Of a DNA stretch of 64,000 nt, positions 8,564 through 16,257 are shown in pieces. The stretch's first letter is position 1. Every line of letters begins with the position of its first letter. The notes beneath the pieces are model-generated. The model was not told the DNA's origin and searched no databases. It saw only the letters and a program-made list of their open reading frames with translations. Both the position numbers and the translations under genes were made by a program. This DNA is from Croceicoccus marinus. GTDB lineage: Bacteria; Pseudomonadota; Alphaproteobacteria; Sphingomonadales; Sphingomonadaceae. The stretch spans positions 1,513,501 to 1,577,500 of the forward strand of contig NZ_CP019602.1 of assembly GCF_001661675.2 (NCBI RefSeq), written 5' to 3'.

Positions 8564-10081
8564 TTAGCCCGAATGGACCAGCCCTGCCCCCGCCTGTGCT
8601 TTCCCCGATAAAAGTCGCTCGATAAAATCCTGGTGTTTCGGCAGCCGGTCGACATGCGCCGCGATCGCCGCTCGCTGTCGTTCAAGCTCGCCTTCAAGCC
8701 GTCCCTCGCTCATCAACGCGCCGATGCGGTGCCAGTGTTCGGGCTGAAGACGCTGGCCCAGCATGACCTGCAGCCAGCTTTCCGCGCGGAACAGATCGTC
8801 CGGAGCCTGCCATGCCTGCGCCGAACTGGTGAAGCTGGCAATCCGGTGCCGAAGCGAATCGGGAATCGCCAAGTCCCGGCACCTGCGCCAGAACGCGGAA
8901 TCGTCGCGCTCCGTCAGCTTGTAGTGAAGGATGATGAAGTCGCGGACCTTCTCAAGCTCGGTATCCGCCATCGTATTCCAGCGATCGCGGACCGCCTGAT
9001 CGGACCCGGCGAAGGGGAACATCTGGATCAGCCGCGTCACCCCGATCATGACGAGGTGGATGCTGGTGGATTCCAGCGGCTCGACAAATCCGGATGAAAG
9101 CCCAAGCGCCAGACAATTGCCCCGCCACATCTGCTGGCGCTTGCCGGTCTTGTAACGGATCAGCCGCGGCTCGCTCCTCGGCCGGCCGGTGATCGACCCC
9201 ATGAGCCTGTCGCGCGCCTTGTCGGGATCGAGATAATCGCTGGCGAAGACTAGCCCGTTTCCGGTCCGGTGCTGCAGCGGGATGCGCCATTGCCAGCCCG
9301 CATCATGCGCGATTGCGCGCGTAAGGGGCGGCGGCGCCTCATCCGTCTCGGTCTGCACCGCCCAGGCTGCATCTGTCGCAAGCCACTCGCTCCAGTCGTC
9401 ATAGCCGCTGCCCATTGCCTGGCCGATCAGCAAGGCGCGAAAGCCGGTGCAATCGACGAACAGATCGCCTTCGATCTCGCGCCCGTCTTCCAGCACCAGT
9501 GCGGCGATGTCACCGCTTTCGGGCTGATGGCGGACGTCGGCGATCCTGCCTTCGACCCGTTGCGCGCCATTGGTTTCCGCGATGGTGCGCAGGAATGCGG
9601 CATAGCGCCCGGCGTCGAGGTGATAGGCATAGCTGAGCGCCGGCTTGCCTTCATTGGAAAAGCGCCCGGCCAGCGCAGCCTCATGCTCCAGGCAATAGGC
9701 GCCCATCGGCGTGTCGATTCCGGCGTGGCGGGCTTCCAGCCAGAAATGCTGGAAATCGGCGACCCAGTTCTGCAGGGCGAACGTACCGAAAGAGTGGATG
9801 TACTGGTCGCCGGGGCGCGCCCAGTTTTCGAACTGGATGCCAAGCTTGAAGGTCGCACCGGTCGCCTCGACAAAGGCGCGCTCGTCGATGCGCAGGAATT
9901 CGTGGAAGCTGCGCGCGGTGGGGATCGTCGCCTCGCCCACGCCGATGGTTCCGATATCGTCGCTTTCCACCAGGGTGACATCGACCAGGCGGCCAAGCTG
10001 GCGGGCCAGCGCCATCGCGGCGATCCAGCCTGCGGTCCCGCCGCCTGCCACCACGACCCGGGTAGGCGTTACATCGCTCAT
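8564..10081 (-). CDS. Flavin-dependent tryptophan halogenase family protein
   Basis: 505 residues, starting at the ATG that overlaps the cupin-like gene's stop (ATGA). GGGTAG (13-18) and GVGEATIP form the FAD site. Lys79 (TFKLGIQF), Trp263/Trp265 (GWQWRIP) and Glu337 (EPLESTSIH) complete the usual halogenase active-site set. It is preceded by cupin-like and sapC genes in a tightly overlapped unit behind the TonB receptor, and followed after 142 bases by the sugar porter. In this order (receptor, SapC, cupin, halogenase) the protein may modify, or tolerate, an imported aromatic or glycosidic compound; that role is inference. Confidence 0.92.
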   Translation of the reverse strand: MSDVTPTRVVVAGGGTAGWIAAMALARQLGRLVDVTLVESDDIGTIGVGEATIPTARSFHEFLRIDERAFVEATGATFKLGIQFENWARPGDQYIHSFGTFALQNWVADFQHFWLEARHAGIDTPMGAYCLEHEAALAGRFSNEGKPALSYAYHLDAGRYAAFLRTIAETNGAQRVEGRIADVRHQPESGDIAALVLEDGREIEGDLFVDCTGFRALLIGQAMGSGYDDWSEWLATDAAWAVQTETDEAPPPLTRAIAHDAGWQWRIPLQHRTGNGLVFASDYLDPDKARDRLMGSITGRPRSEPRLIRYKTGKRQQMWRGNCLALGLSSGFVEPLESTSIHLVMIGVTRLIQMFPFAGSDQAVRDRWNTMADTELEKVRDFIILHYKLTERDDSAFWRRCRDLAIPDSLRHRIASFTSSAQAWQAPDDLFRAESWLQVMLGQRLQPEHWHRIGALMSEGRLEGELERQRAAIAAHVDRLPKHQDFIERLLSGKAQAGAGLVHSG

Positions 10082-11124
10082 CGCTGCAGCTTTCGTGTGA
10101 CCTGAGCCCGCAAGCGCCGGGCGAGCGCGGCATCCACGGCGCCAAGCGGGCCGCGAATATGATCCGGCAGATGATCGCGCGCCTCGGCGGGGTCGGCGAA
10201 GGCGTAATAGTCGAAGATCGCCGCCCACGCCTTCCGCTCGTGAGCAGGCCGCTGGCGCAGGGACAGCAAGGCGTGCAGCAAGGTCGTCTGCGGCGTGTCG
10301 ACATAGTCGGGCACCGCATTCCACCACCAGTTCAGCAGGATGTTGAAATCGCCCAGCGCCTCGACCTGATGCCACCACATGGCGGGATAGACGATGACGT
10401 CGCCCGGTTCCAGAACGCCGCTGACAGCCGCCTTCATCGCGTCCGGGAAACCGGGAAAACGATCGAGATCGGGGGCGGCGAAGTCGACCATGGTGACCAC
10501 CTGCCCGCCGGGCGTAGGCTCGAGCGGACCGGGATAGAGATTGGCGATCTGGTCCGGCGGAAACAGGGTGAAACGCCTGCGCCCCGCAGCGCAAAGCGCG
10601 CAATTGTTGGAATGATCGTAATGCGCGGCGGTGATCGTCCGATTGCCCATCCACAGGCTGGCCACGACGGGCGCGCCATTCGCTCCCTCGGCCCCTGCGA
10701 CGCCGGGATCGTTTGCTTCGCGGATGCCGGGGAAGAACAGGTCGAGGTCGGTGGAGCCGACATAGATTGCCTGCTGCGCGCCGCGCTGCAGTTCGTCCAG
10801 GACAGCCGGCAGATCCTCTCGCGATCCGGAGAAGTTGAAGCCGTCCAGCGCAGGCGTGTAGTGGAACCGCCCGCGCGTCTCGCGATCGGCGCGATAGACC
10901 GTTACCGGGCGGCCGCTGTGGAACGACAGCAAAAGCTGGCTTGCAGCAGAGGCGGATTTGCGGGCGGCCTGCACGATCGGCAGATCCTTGCCCGCGCCGC
11001 GGAAGATCACCGGTTCCAGCGACGCCTCGACAAAGGCGTTGAGTTCGGACCCGCGCGGCATTGGCTCATGCAATTCGCGGATGGGACGTGGGTCCGAAAT
11101 CTCCAGCGTCGCTGCCCCGGTCAC
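10078..11124 (-). CDS. Cupin-like (cupin_8/JmjC-type) domain protein
   Basis: 348 residues. It begins at a GTG that overlaps the sapC stop (GTGA). The likely iron ligands are His168/Asp170 (AAHYDHSNN) and His252 (WWHQVEA), on a JmjC/cupin_8 fold. It shares RRFTLFPPDQIANLYPG and the following VTMVD...APDLDRFP region with the plus-strand cupin-like protein, so the two are close paralogues. Each belongs to a separate cupin-halogenase module of this locus. The enzymatic activity of such proteins in TonB loci is not established. Confidence 0.85.
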   Translation of the reverse strand: MTGAATLEISDPRPIRELHEPMPRGSELNAFVEASLEPVIFRGAGKDLPIVQAARKSASAASQLLLSFHSGRPVTVYRADRETRGRFHYTPALDGFNFSGSREDLPAVLDELQRGAQQAIYVGSTDLDLFFPGIREANDPGVAGAEGANGAPVVASLWMGNRTITAAHYDHSNNCALCAAGRRRFTLFPPDQIANLYPGPLEPTPGGQVVTMVDFAAPDLDRFPGFPDAMKAAVSGVLEPGDVIVYPAMWWHQVEALGDFNILLNWWWNAVPDYVDTPQTTLLHALLSLRQRPAHERKAWAAIFDYYAFADPAEARDHLPDHIRGPLGAVDAALARRLRAQVTRKLQR

Positions 11125-11825
11125 AATGGCCTGCCCTGCCTTCGATCAGCCAAGGCGTTGATATTGCCGAGCGAATGCGCCGCCATGACGGCCGGCACCA
11201 GCAGCCCCGCCGAGCTCAGCTCACCCAGCGCTTCGGCCGAAAGATCGGCCAGCGTTTCCGGGAGGATCGCGCTGAAATTCTCGAACTGGATCGTGGTCGT
11301 GTCGTCGATATTGATCGAGATCGGAAGCAGCTTCACCAGTTCGTGACGCTGGAAAATCTCGCTCATCGCCGCACATACGCCCTCACCCCGGTGGATCAGT
11401 TGCAGCGCGTCCAGGGCATCGACCAGCGCAGGCGCGTGGCCGCCATGTTCGAGGAACAGCGGATAGCCATCCTGGCCATCGGCAGCGATCCGCGCATGCG
11501 CCATGTCGATATGCACCGCGGGATCTTCCGGCCGGGCGCGGCCGATCATCAACGGACCCCGCCGGACCAGTGCAGGAATATAGCGAGCCTGCCAGCCCCG
11601 ATCCGAGGCGAAGAGGTTTTCCTGCGCCGTCAGGCCCAGGATTGCGACCGGCTGGAGCAGATCGTCTTCGTCCCTGGTGAACAGGATCGGATATTCGCGC
11701 TGCACCAGCACGAACTCCTCTGCGTACACGCCGATCTGGCCGAGTGGATCGCCGGACTGCGCGCCGCGCGCCGCCTTCAGCCGCACATCGGCGTGGCTCA
11801 CGCTGTCGAGAGGCGCAATGGTCAT
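11121..11825 (-). CDS. SapC family protein
   Basis: 234 residues with the SapC pattern (EYPILFTRDE near residue 45, LGLTAQENLF near 65, YIPALVRRGPLMIG near 85, FLEHGG near 125). SapC was named for S-layer protein export in Campylobacter, but in sphingomonads and caulobacters the gene usually sits beside TonB receptors in sugar loci, where its job is unknown. No signal peptide is seen. It starts 93 bases after the receptor stop, behind a strong hairpin, has no clear ribosome site, and overlaps the cupin-like gene by 4 bases. Confidence 0.85.
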   Translation of the reverse strand: MTIAPLDSVSHADVRLKAARGAQSGDPLGQIGVYAEEFVLVQREYPILFTRDEDDLLQPVAILGLTAQENLFASDRGWQARYIPALVRRGPLMIGRARPEDPAVHIDMAHARIAADGQDGYPLFLEHGGHAPALVDALDALQLIHRGEGVCAAMSEIFQRHELVKLLPISINIDDTTTIQFENFSAILPETLADLSAEALGELSSAGLLVPAVMAAHSLGNINALADRRQGRPL

Positions 11826-11852
11826 AGCAACATGTTACCGCGTAGAAATGGT

Positions 11853-11893
11853 GGGGAAAAGACTGCCATTCTGGATTTGGCAGCCTTTTCCCC
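11853..11893 (-). terminator. Strong hairpin between TonB receptor and sapC
   Basis: Read on the minus strand, GGGGAAAAG plus CTGCCA pairs with TGGCAG plus CTTTTCCCC, with one G-U pair in between: about 16 pairs around a 9-base loop, ending in a short T-run. It lies 24 bases past the receptor stop. It would suit partial termination, giving more receptor mRNA than downstream enzyme mRNA, or 3'-end protection. Confidence 0.6.
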
Positions 11894-11917
11894 GTTCCCT
11901 CAGGGAGGCGAGGGAAA

Positions 11918-14900
11918 TCAGAACCGGAAGCGGGCTCCGGCGTAGTAGCGAGGCCGGCTGTCGACGATGAACCAGGGCTGGTTCTTCGTACGAGCAAAGG
12001 TCTCGTAGTTCGAACCGGTCAGGTTGATCGCCTCGAACGACACCGAGATTGCATCGGTGATGTCGTAGCTGACGTTCAGGTCGATCTGTTCATAAGCGTT
12101 GACGAACACCGGGTTACGCGAAGCACCGCGGCTGTTGTTCGACAGGAACGTGTCGCGCCAGTTGTAGGTCAGACGCGCCGACAGGCCGTACTTTTCGTAA
12201 ATGGCCGACAGGTTGACCGTGTCCGACAGACCGAGCAGCGCGAACTGGTCGGCAGTCGTCGGAGCCGTGATGTCATACCCGATATCACCGCGAACGAGCG
12301 TGTAGGCCGCCGCGATGCCGAAGCCCGATTCGCCGAAGAAGTGCTGACCGGCGATTTCCATACCATAGATATGGGCGTCCTCGCTGTTGACCGGCTGCTG
12401 CGTCTGGAACTGGTACAGCGGATCGCCTTCGTTCGCGACCAAGTCGTACTGGCCGAGGACCGAGTCGACGAAGGTCTGGCTAAGCCCACCCGGAGTCAGG
12501 TTCGCCTGGAACTGGTCTACTGCGGCATCAAGTCCGAACTGGTCGATCAGCGCGGTCAGCGTGAACAGGTTCACGTCCGAAATGTCGAGATTGTTGGTCT
12601 GCAGATACTCAAGCGCAGCACCCGAACGAGTCCCCGGAGCGCCCGAGCTGGGATCACGCAGATCGAACAGGCTCTGCGTCGTCTGTCCCGTGCCGACGAA
12701 ATTACGGACACGCTTGTCGAAGAAGCCGGCCGACAGATAGCTCGACGGCGCGAAGTACCATTCGAAGCTGACGTCGAAGTTGTCAGATTCCAGCGGGATC
12801 AGCTGCGGGTTGCCCTGCGTACCGCCCGGAACACCGCCCAGTGCGGTGGGACGGTTGGGCGCGCCCGGATTGGAAGCAGCGAACAGCGAACCGAAGTCCG
12901 GACGCGAAATGGTCCGGCTGAGCGACACCCTGCCCTTGAAGTTGTCGGTGATATCGACCGAAACGTCGATCGACGGCAGGATGTGGTCATAGCTGTTCGA
13001 GCCTTCGACCGGCTGCTCACCCGACGAAAGAACGGTGAGGAAGTCGTTGTCGGCGGTCCAGTCGATGCTCGCCGGGATACCCTGCAACGTGATCGAGCGC
13101 GACTTGGTGTTCTCGTAGCGCACGCCAGCCAGGACGTTGACCGGACGTTCCATCAGTTCGGTATTGAGATCGACCTGCGCATAAAGGGCCCAGATCTTTT
13201 CCCTGACCGTATTGTTCGACGTGCCGTTGATGATCGGAGAATTCACGAACGCATTGAACAGATCCGTGGCGTCCCCGCGGAACGCTGTCGCCAGGGGATC
13301 ACCTTCCGAAACGCCGGTGTCGTAATCCCTGAACTGGCAGACCATGCAAAATGTCTGGACCAGGTCGCCAGCCATCTCCTCGATGTCGCCGATATTGCCC
13401 ACGCCCCAGTCGCCAAGGGTGTTCTGCGTGCTCATCGTCCGGCTGTTCATATCAGCCTCACGATAGTTGCCGCCGAACATCACGCGGTCATCGTCGCCCA
13501 TCTCCCAGATATTGTCGAGGCGAACCTCCTTGACATCCTGCTCCTGGTAAGCGGTCTGGCTACGCGCGATCTGCGAACCCAGGTCGGCAAGGTCGAGTAC
13601 GCCATTGTTGTTGCCGTTGGAGTCGTCGAAGGTGATGAACTGCTGCGGAAAGCCGTTCTCGATGTTCAGCCCCTGGTCGACGATCGACTTCTGCGCCATC
13701 GAGAACAGGGTCGAAGTGTGGCCGAGCGGGTTGTTCGGCTGCGCCTCCGCCTTCGAATAATGGCCGTCGACGATGGTCGTCAGGCTGTCGGTGACTTCAT
13801 ATTCGAGGTTGAGGCCATAGGACATCAACTCGTCCTTGGTGGCGCGATACTGCTGCTCGAAACCGCCGTCCTTGGGGGCGGTGATCACGTCGTCGATATA
13901 GACCGCAGTCGCCACCTTGTAGTTGCCGTCGAACGAGATTTCGTCAAACGGACGGTTGTACCAGGTGGTTTGGTCGGCGCGCTTTTCCTCTGCCGCATTG
14001 CGGTAATAGGTCACGTCGGCGGTGGCGGTGAAGCGGTCGGTCGGCGCGAACTGGGCCGTAAGCTGGCCGTTGATACGCTCACGCTCGAACTCGGAGTAGT
14101 TGTAGCGCGTGTCGTTGGGAATGCCGATCAGCGTGTCACCGGATTGCGGCGCATTGTTGATGATCGTGCTGCCGTCGGCGCGGCGGAAGGTCGTGCTGCC
14201 AAGGAATTGCGAATAGGGCAGGATGTTCCAGTCGTTGGCCGAAACCGCGATCGCGGAGTTGTGGCGCAACTGGTAGCTGCCGAACAGGCCCACGCCGAAA
14301 GTGCCGGCATCGTTCGACCAGTTCACGATGCCCGAAACTTCGGGCGTCACGCGCGAATAGTCATAGGTGTCTGCCGCGTCGTAGACGGCCTTCGCGCCGA
14401 TCGAGCCCGAGAGGCCCGCCGCGCCGTCGAGCGGACGCCGCGTGACGATGTTGATGGCGGCGCCGATGCCGCCGCCGGGGATCGAGGCGCGACCGGTCTT
14501 GTAGACCTCGAGCCTGCTCACGCCTTCGGAAGCGAGATTGGCGAAGTCGAACGAGCGGGTCGTGCCCGAGACGAAGTCGCCATTCTGGTCCTGGCCGACC
14601 GATGCGATGCTGGCCGTGGGCAGCGTGCGCCCGTTCAGCGTGACCAGGTTGAAGCCCGGACCGAAACCGCGAACCGTCACGCGCGAACCTTCGCCGTTGA
14701 CGCGGTCGATCGACACGCCGGTGATACGCTGCAGCGATTCCGCCAGGTTGGTATCGGGGAACTTGCCGATTTCCTCGGCCGAGATGCCGTCGACGACGCC
14801 GGCGTTGTTGCGCTTCAGTTCGATCGAGCGATCGAGCGATGCACGAATGCCGGTGACGACGATGGTGTCGTCCGCTGCCGCTTCCGAATTGCCCGGCTGG

Positions 14901-15019
14901 GCCTGTTCGTCCTGAACAGTGTCCTGCGCATGGGCAATGGTAGCGCTACCAAAAACAGTTGAAAAAACAAGCCACGACGCTGATCGAGCAAGCGTCGAAC
15001 GAAGCTTCGTTCCCTTCAT
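11918..15019 (-). CDS. TonB-dependent outer-membrane receptor
   Basis: 1033 residues. The start ATG at 15019 is followed by a signal peptide ending near AHAQ (residue 31). A plug domain follows (TIVVTGIRASLDRS, EEIGKFPDTNLAESLQRITGVSIDR, VTVRGFGPGFNLVTLNGR), then a large beta-barrel ending in aromatic RFRF, as expected for BAM insertion. This is the long TonB-receptor type common in sphingomonad and caulobacter sugar loci. Ligands pass the outer membrane at the expense of TonB energy; the ligand is unknown, but the porter downstream points to a carbohydrate-containing compound. It heads the operon with sapC, cupin and halogenase genes. A LacI-type palindrome lies inside the signal-peptide codons and a weaker one upstream. 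Confidence 0.93.
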   Translation of the reverse strand: MKGTKLRSTLARSASWLVFSTVFGSATIAHAQDTVQDEQAQPGNSEAAADDTIVVTGIRASLDRSIELKRNNAGVVDGISAEEIGKFPDTNLAESLQRITGVSIDRVNGEGSRVTVRGFGPGFNLVTLNGRTLPTASIASVGQDQNGDFVSGTTRSFDFANLASEGVSRLEVYKTGRASIPGGGIGAAINIVTRRPLDGAAGLSGSIGAKAVYDAADTYDYSRVTPEVSGIVNWSNDAGTFGVGLFGSYQLRHNSAIAVSANDWNILPYSQFLGSTTFRRADGSTIINNAPQSGDTLIGIPNDTRYNYSEFERERINGQLTAQFAPTDRFTATADVTYYRNAAEEKRADQTTWYNRPFDEISFDGNYKVATAVYIDDVITAPKDGGFEQQYRATKDELMSYGLNLEYEVTDSLTTIVDGHYSKAEAQPNNPLGHTSTLFSMAQKSIVDQGLNIENGFPQQFITFDDSNGNNNGVLDLADLGSQIARSQTAYQEQDVKEVRLDNIWEMGDDDRVMFGGNYREADMNSRTMSTQNTLGDWGVGNIGDIEEMAGDLVQTFCMVCQFRDYDTGVSEGDPLATAFRGDATDLFNAFVNSPIINGTSNNTVREKIWALYAQVDLNTELMERPVNVLAGVRYENTKSRSITLQGIPASIDWTADNDFLTVLSSGEQPVEGSNSYDHILPSIDVSVDITDNFKGRVSLSRTISRPDFGSLFAASNPGAPNRPTALGGVPGGTQGNPQLIPLESDNFDVSFEWYFAPSSYLSAGFFDKRVRNFVGTGQTTQSLFDLRDPSSGAPGTRSGAALEYLQTNNLDISDVNLFTLTALIDQFGLDAAVDQFQANLTPGGLSQTFVDSVLGQYDLVANEGDPLYQFQTQQPVNSEDAHIYGMEIAGQHFFGESGFGIAAAYTLVRGDIGYDITAPTTADQFALLGLSDTVNLSAIYEKYGLSARLTYNWRDTFLSNNSRGASRNPVFVNAYEQIDLNVSYDITDAISVSFEAINLTGSNYETFARTKNQPWFIVDSRPRYYAGARFRF
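14938..14951. promoter_or_regulatory. LacI-type palindrome inside the receptor signal-peptide codons
   Basis: TGGTAGCGCTACCA is a perfect 14-bp palindrome whose inner 12 bases equal the element before the sugar porter. It lies in the reading frame, encoding GSAT at residues 24-27, about 70 bases after the ATG. An intragenic operator acting as roadblock or looping site is possible; chance is not excluded. Confidence 0.5.
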
Positions 15020-15360
15020 TATCCCTCTCCTGAACGTCGATCTGAACGACCGATTCTTACGCCACCTAAGGCACGAAGGCTTGCTTATTGCGTAAGTTGA
15101 AGGGTTGTCAACGCGGCCGGACCAGAATTTCAAATCTGAATCGCCCTGCGGCAAATTTGCTACACCGCAGACATACCAACTGCGCCAAATAAGAACTGAA
15201 ATTCTTATATTGCGTGGTAACGCTCTCAAACTCGTGATTTCGTGCGCGCATAGACCTCGGTAAAAACCGCACGCCAGCAACGGCTTGCCGTATACTTGTC
15301 GAAAAGACCCGCTGGTCGATCTGCGTGGTTGCCGTACCACCAGAAGTCTTTGTGACCGGT
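15020..15360 (-). promoter_or_regulatory. TonB-receptor promoter region with candidate operator
   Basis: This 341-base gene-free stretch holds a promoter-like pair for the receptor: TTGACA (15106-15111 on the complement), 17 bases, then ATAAGC (15083-15088), giving a leader of about 55 bases. Further upstream TGGTAACGCTCTCA (15215-15228) matches the palindrome near the gene start at 11 of 14 positions and looks like a LacI-family half-degenerate operator. A weak GACC-AGCG-GGTC hairpin followed by TTTT near 15301-15318 could end the MscS transcript. Confidence 0.5.
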
Positions 15361-16257
15361 CTAAGCCGCGCGCCCATCCGACAGGCCCGGCGGGCGGATC
15401 CCCTTTTCCCGGAATGTGCGCAGGGTCCGCAGGGTGATGTCGGTCTCGAACGCCTTCTCGTGCTTGGTGTCGAGGACATAGGCCTTCAGCCGCAACCGGA
15501 CCGCGACGAAATTCTCCATCGGCACTTGTGACACCAGCACCACGATCGGCTTGGGAAGATAGATGTAGCGGCTCGACAAGGCCGCTTCGGTCAGGACTTC
15601 CCGGGCAAGGTCGAAGTCCTCCCCCGCGCCGATCAGGATGTCGACCACCACCTGCATGTCCAGCGCGCCATAGTTTCCCGACGAGGTGATATCGCTGAGG
15701 AACTTGTTGTTCGGAATGGTGATCGTATTGTCGTCCAGCGTCTGCAGCCGGACCGATCGCAGCCCGATGGCGGTCACGTCACCATAAAACCCGCCGAAGC
15801 TGACGCGGTCCCCCACCTGGAACGGCCGGTCGACGATGATCATGATGCCTGCCACGAAGGACGCCACCAGGTCCTTGAGCGCGAAACCCACGGCCACCGC
15901 GGCCGTACCGCCGATCAGGGCCAGCAGCGTGCTGTCCACCTTGAACGACAGGGCGATGACGATCATGCCGGTCGCGATGAAAATGAAGAATTTCGCGACG
16001 GTGGCGAGCTTGTGCATCGTCAGCCTGCGCGCCGCGAACTGCGAGCTGAAGCGATTGACGAAACCCGACAGCACATTGAGCAGGAACCAAGCCCCTGCCA
16101 GCACGAACAGCGAGGTGACCACGCCGCTCCAGCGGATGAAATCGCCCAGCTGCGCCATGTCGATCTCCGCCTCCTGCGCGATTGCCGGCGCCGCCGTCAT
16201 GGCAAGCAGCAAGGGGGAAAGCAGCAATCGGGTCATGCGCATGATGTTCGCGCTCAT
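15361..16257 (-). CDS. Small-conductance mechanosensitive channel family protein (MscS)
   Basis: 298 residues. A signal-like hydrophobic N-terminus (to about AIAQEAE, residue 30) and membrane helices near 42-62 and 80-105 are followed by the MscS pore helix and beta domain. The family signature is visible in GGTAAVAVGFALKDLVASFVAGIMII, FQVGDRVSFGGFYGDVTAIGLRS (about 143-166) and the PNNKFL stretch. It should be a heptameric inner-membrane tension-gated channel. The ATG overlaps the stop of the upstream ATPase-like gene (ATGA), so the two are made together. This suggests the channel works with that protein instead of as a free-standing osmotic valve. Confidence 0.88.
   Translation of the reverse strand: MSANIMRMTRLLLSPLLLAMTAAPAIAQEAEIDMAQLGDFIRWSGVVTSLFVLAGAWFLLNVLSGFVNRFSSQFAARRLTMHKLATVAKFFIFIATGMIVIALSFKVDSTLLALIGGTAAVAVGFALKDLVASFVAGIMIIVDRPFQVGDRVSFGGFYGDVTAIGLRSVRLQTLDDNTITIPNNKFLSDITSSGNYGALDMQVVVDILIGAGEDFDLAREVLTEAALSSRYIYLPKPIVVLVSQVPMENFVAVRLRLKAYVLDTKHEKAFETDITLRTLRTFREKGIRPPGLSDGRAA

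Noticed and set aside
12341..14962. 873-codon open frame antisense to the TonB receptor
   Set aside because: It mirrors codon bias of a GC-rich gene on the other strand, has no recognisable domain or ribosome site, and the receptor is certain.
1..15019. Halogenated natural-product (NRPS/PKS or bisindole) biosynthetic cluster
   Set aside because: No NRPS, PKS, chromopyrrolate or similar scaffold gene is found; the partners are uptake proteins and cupins.
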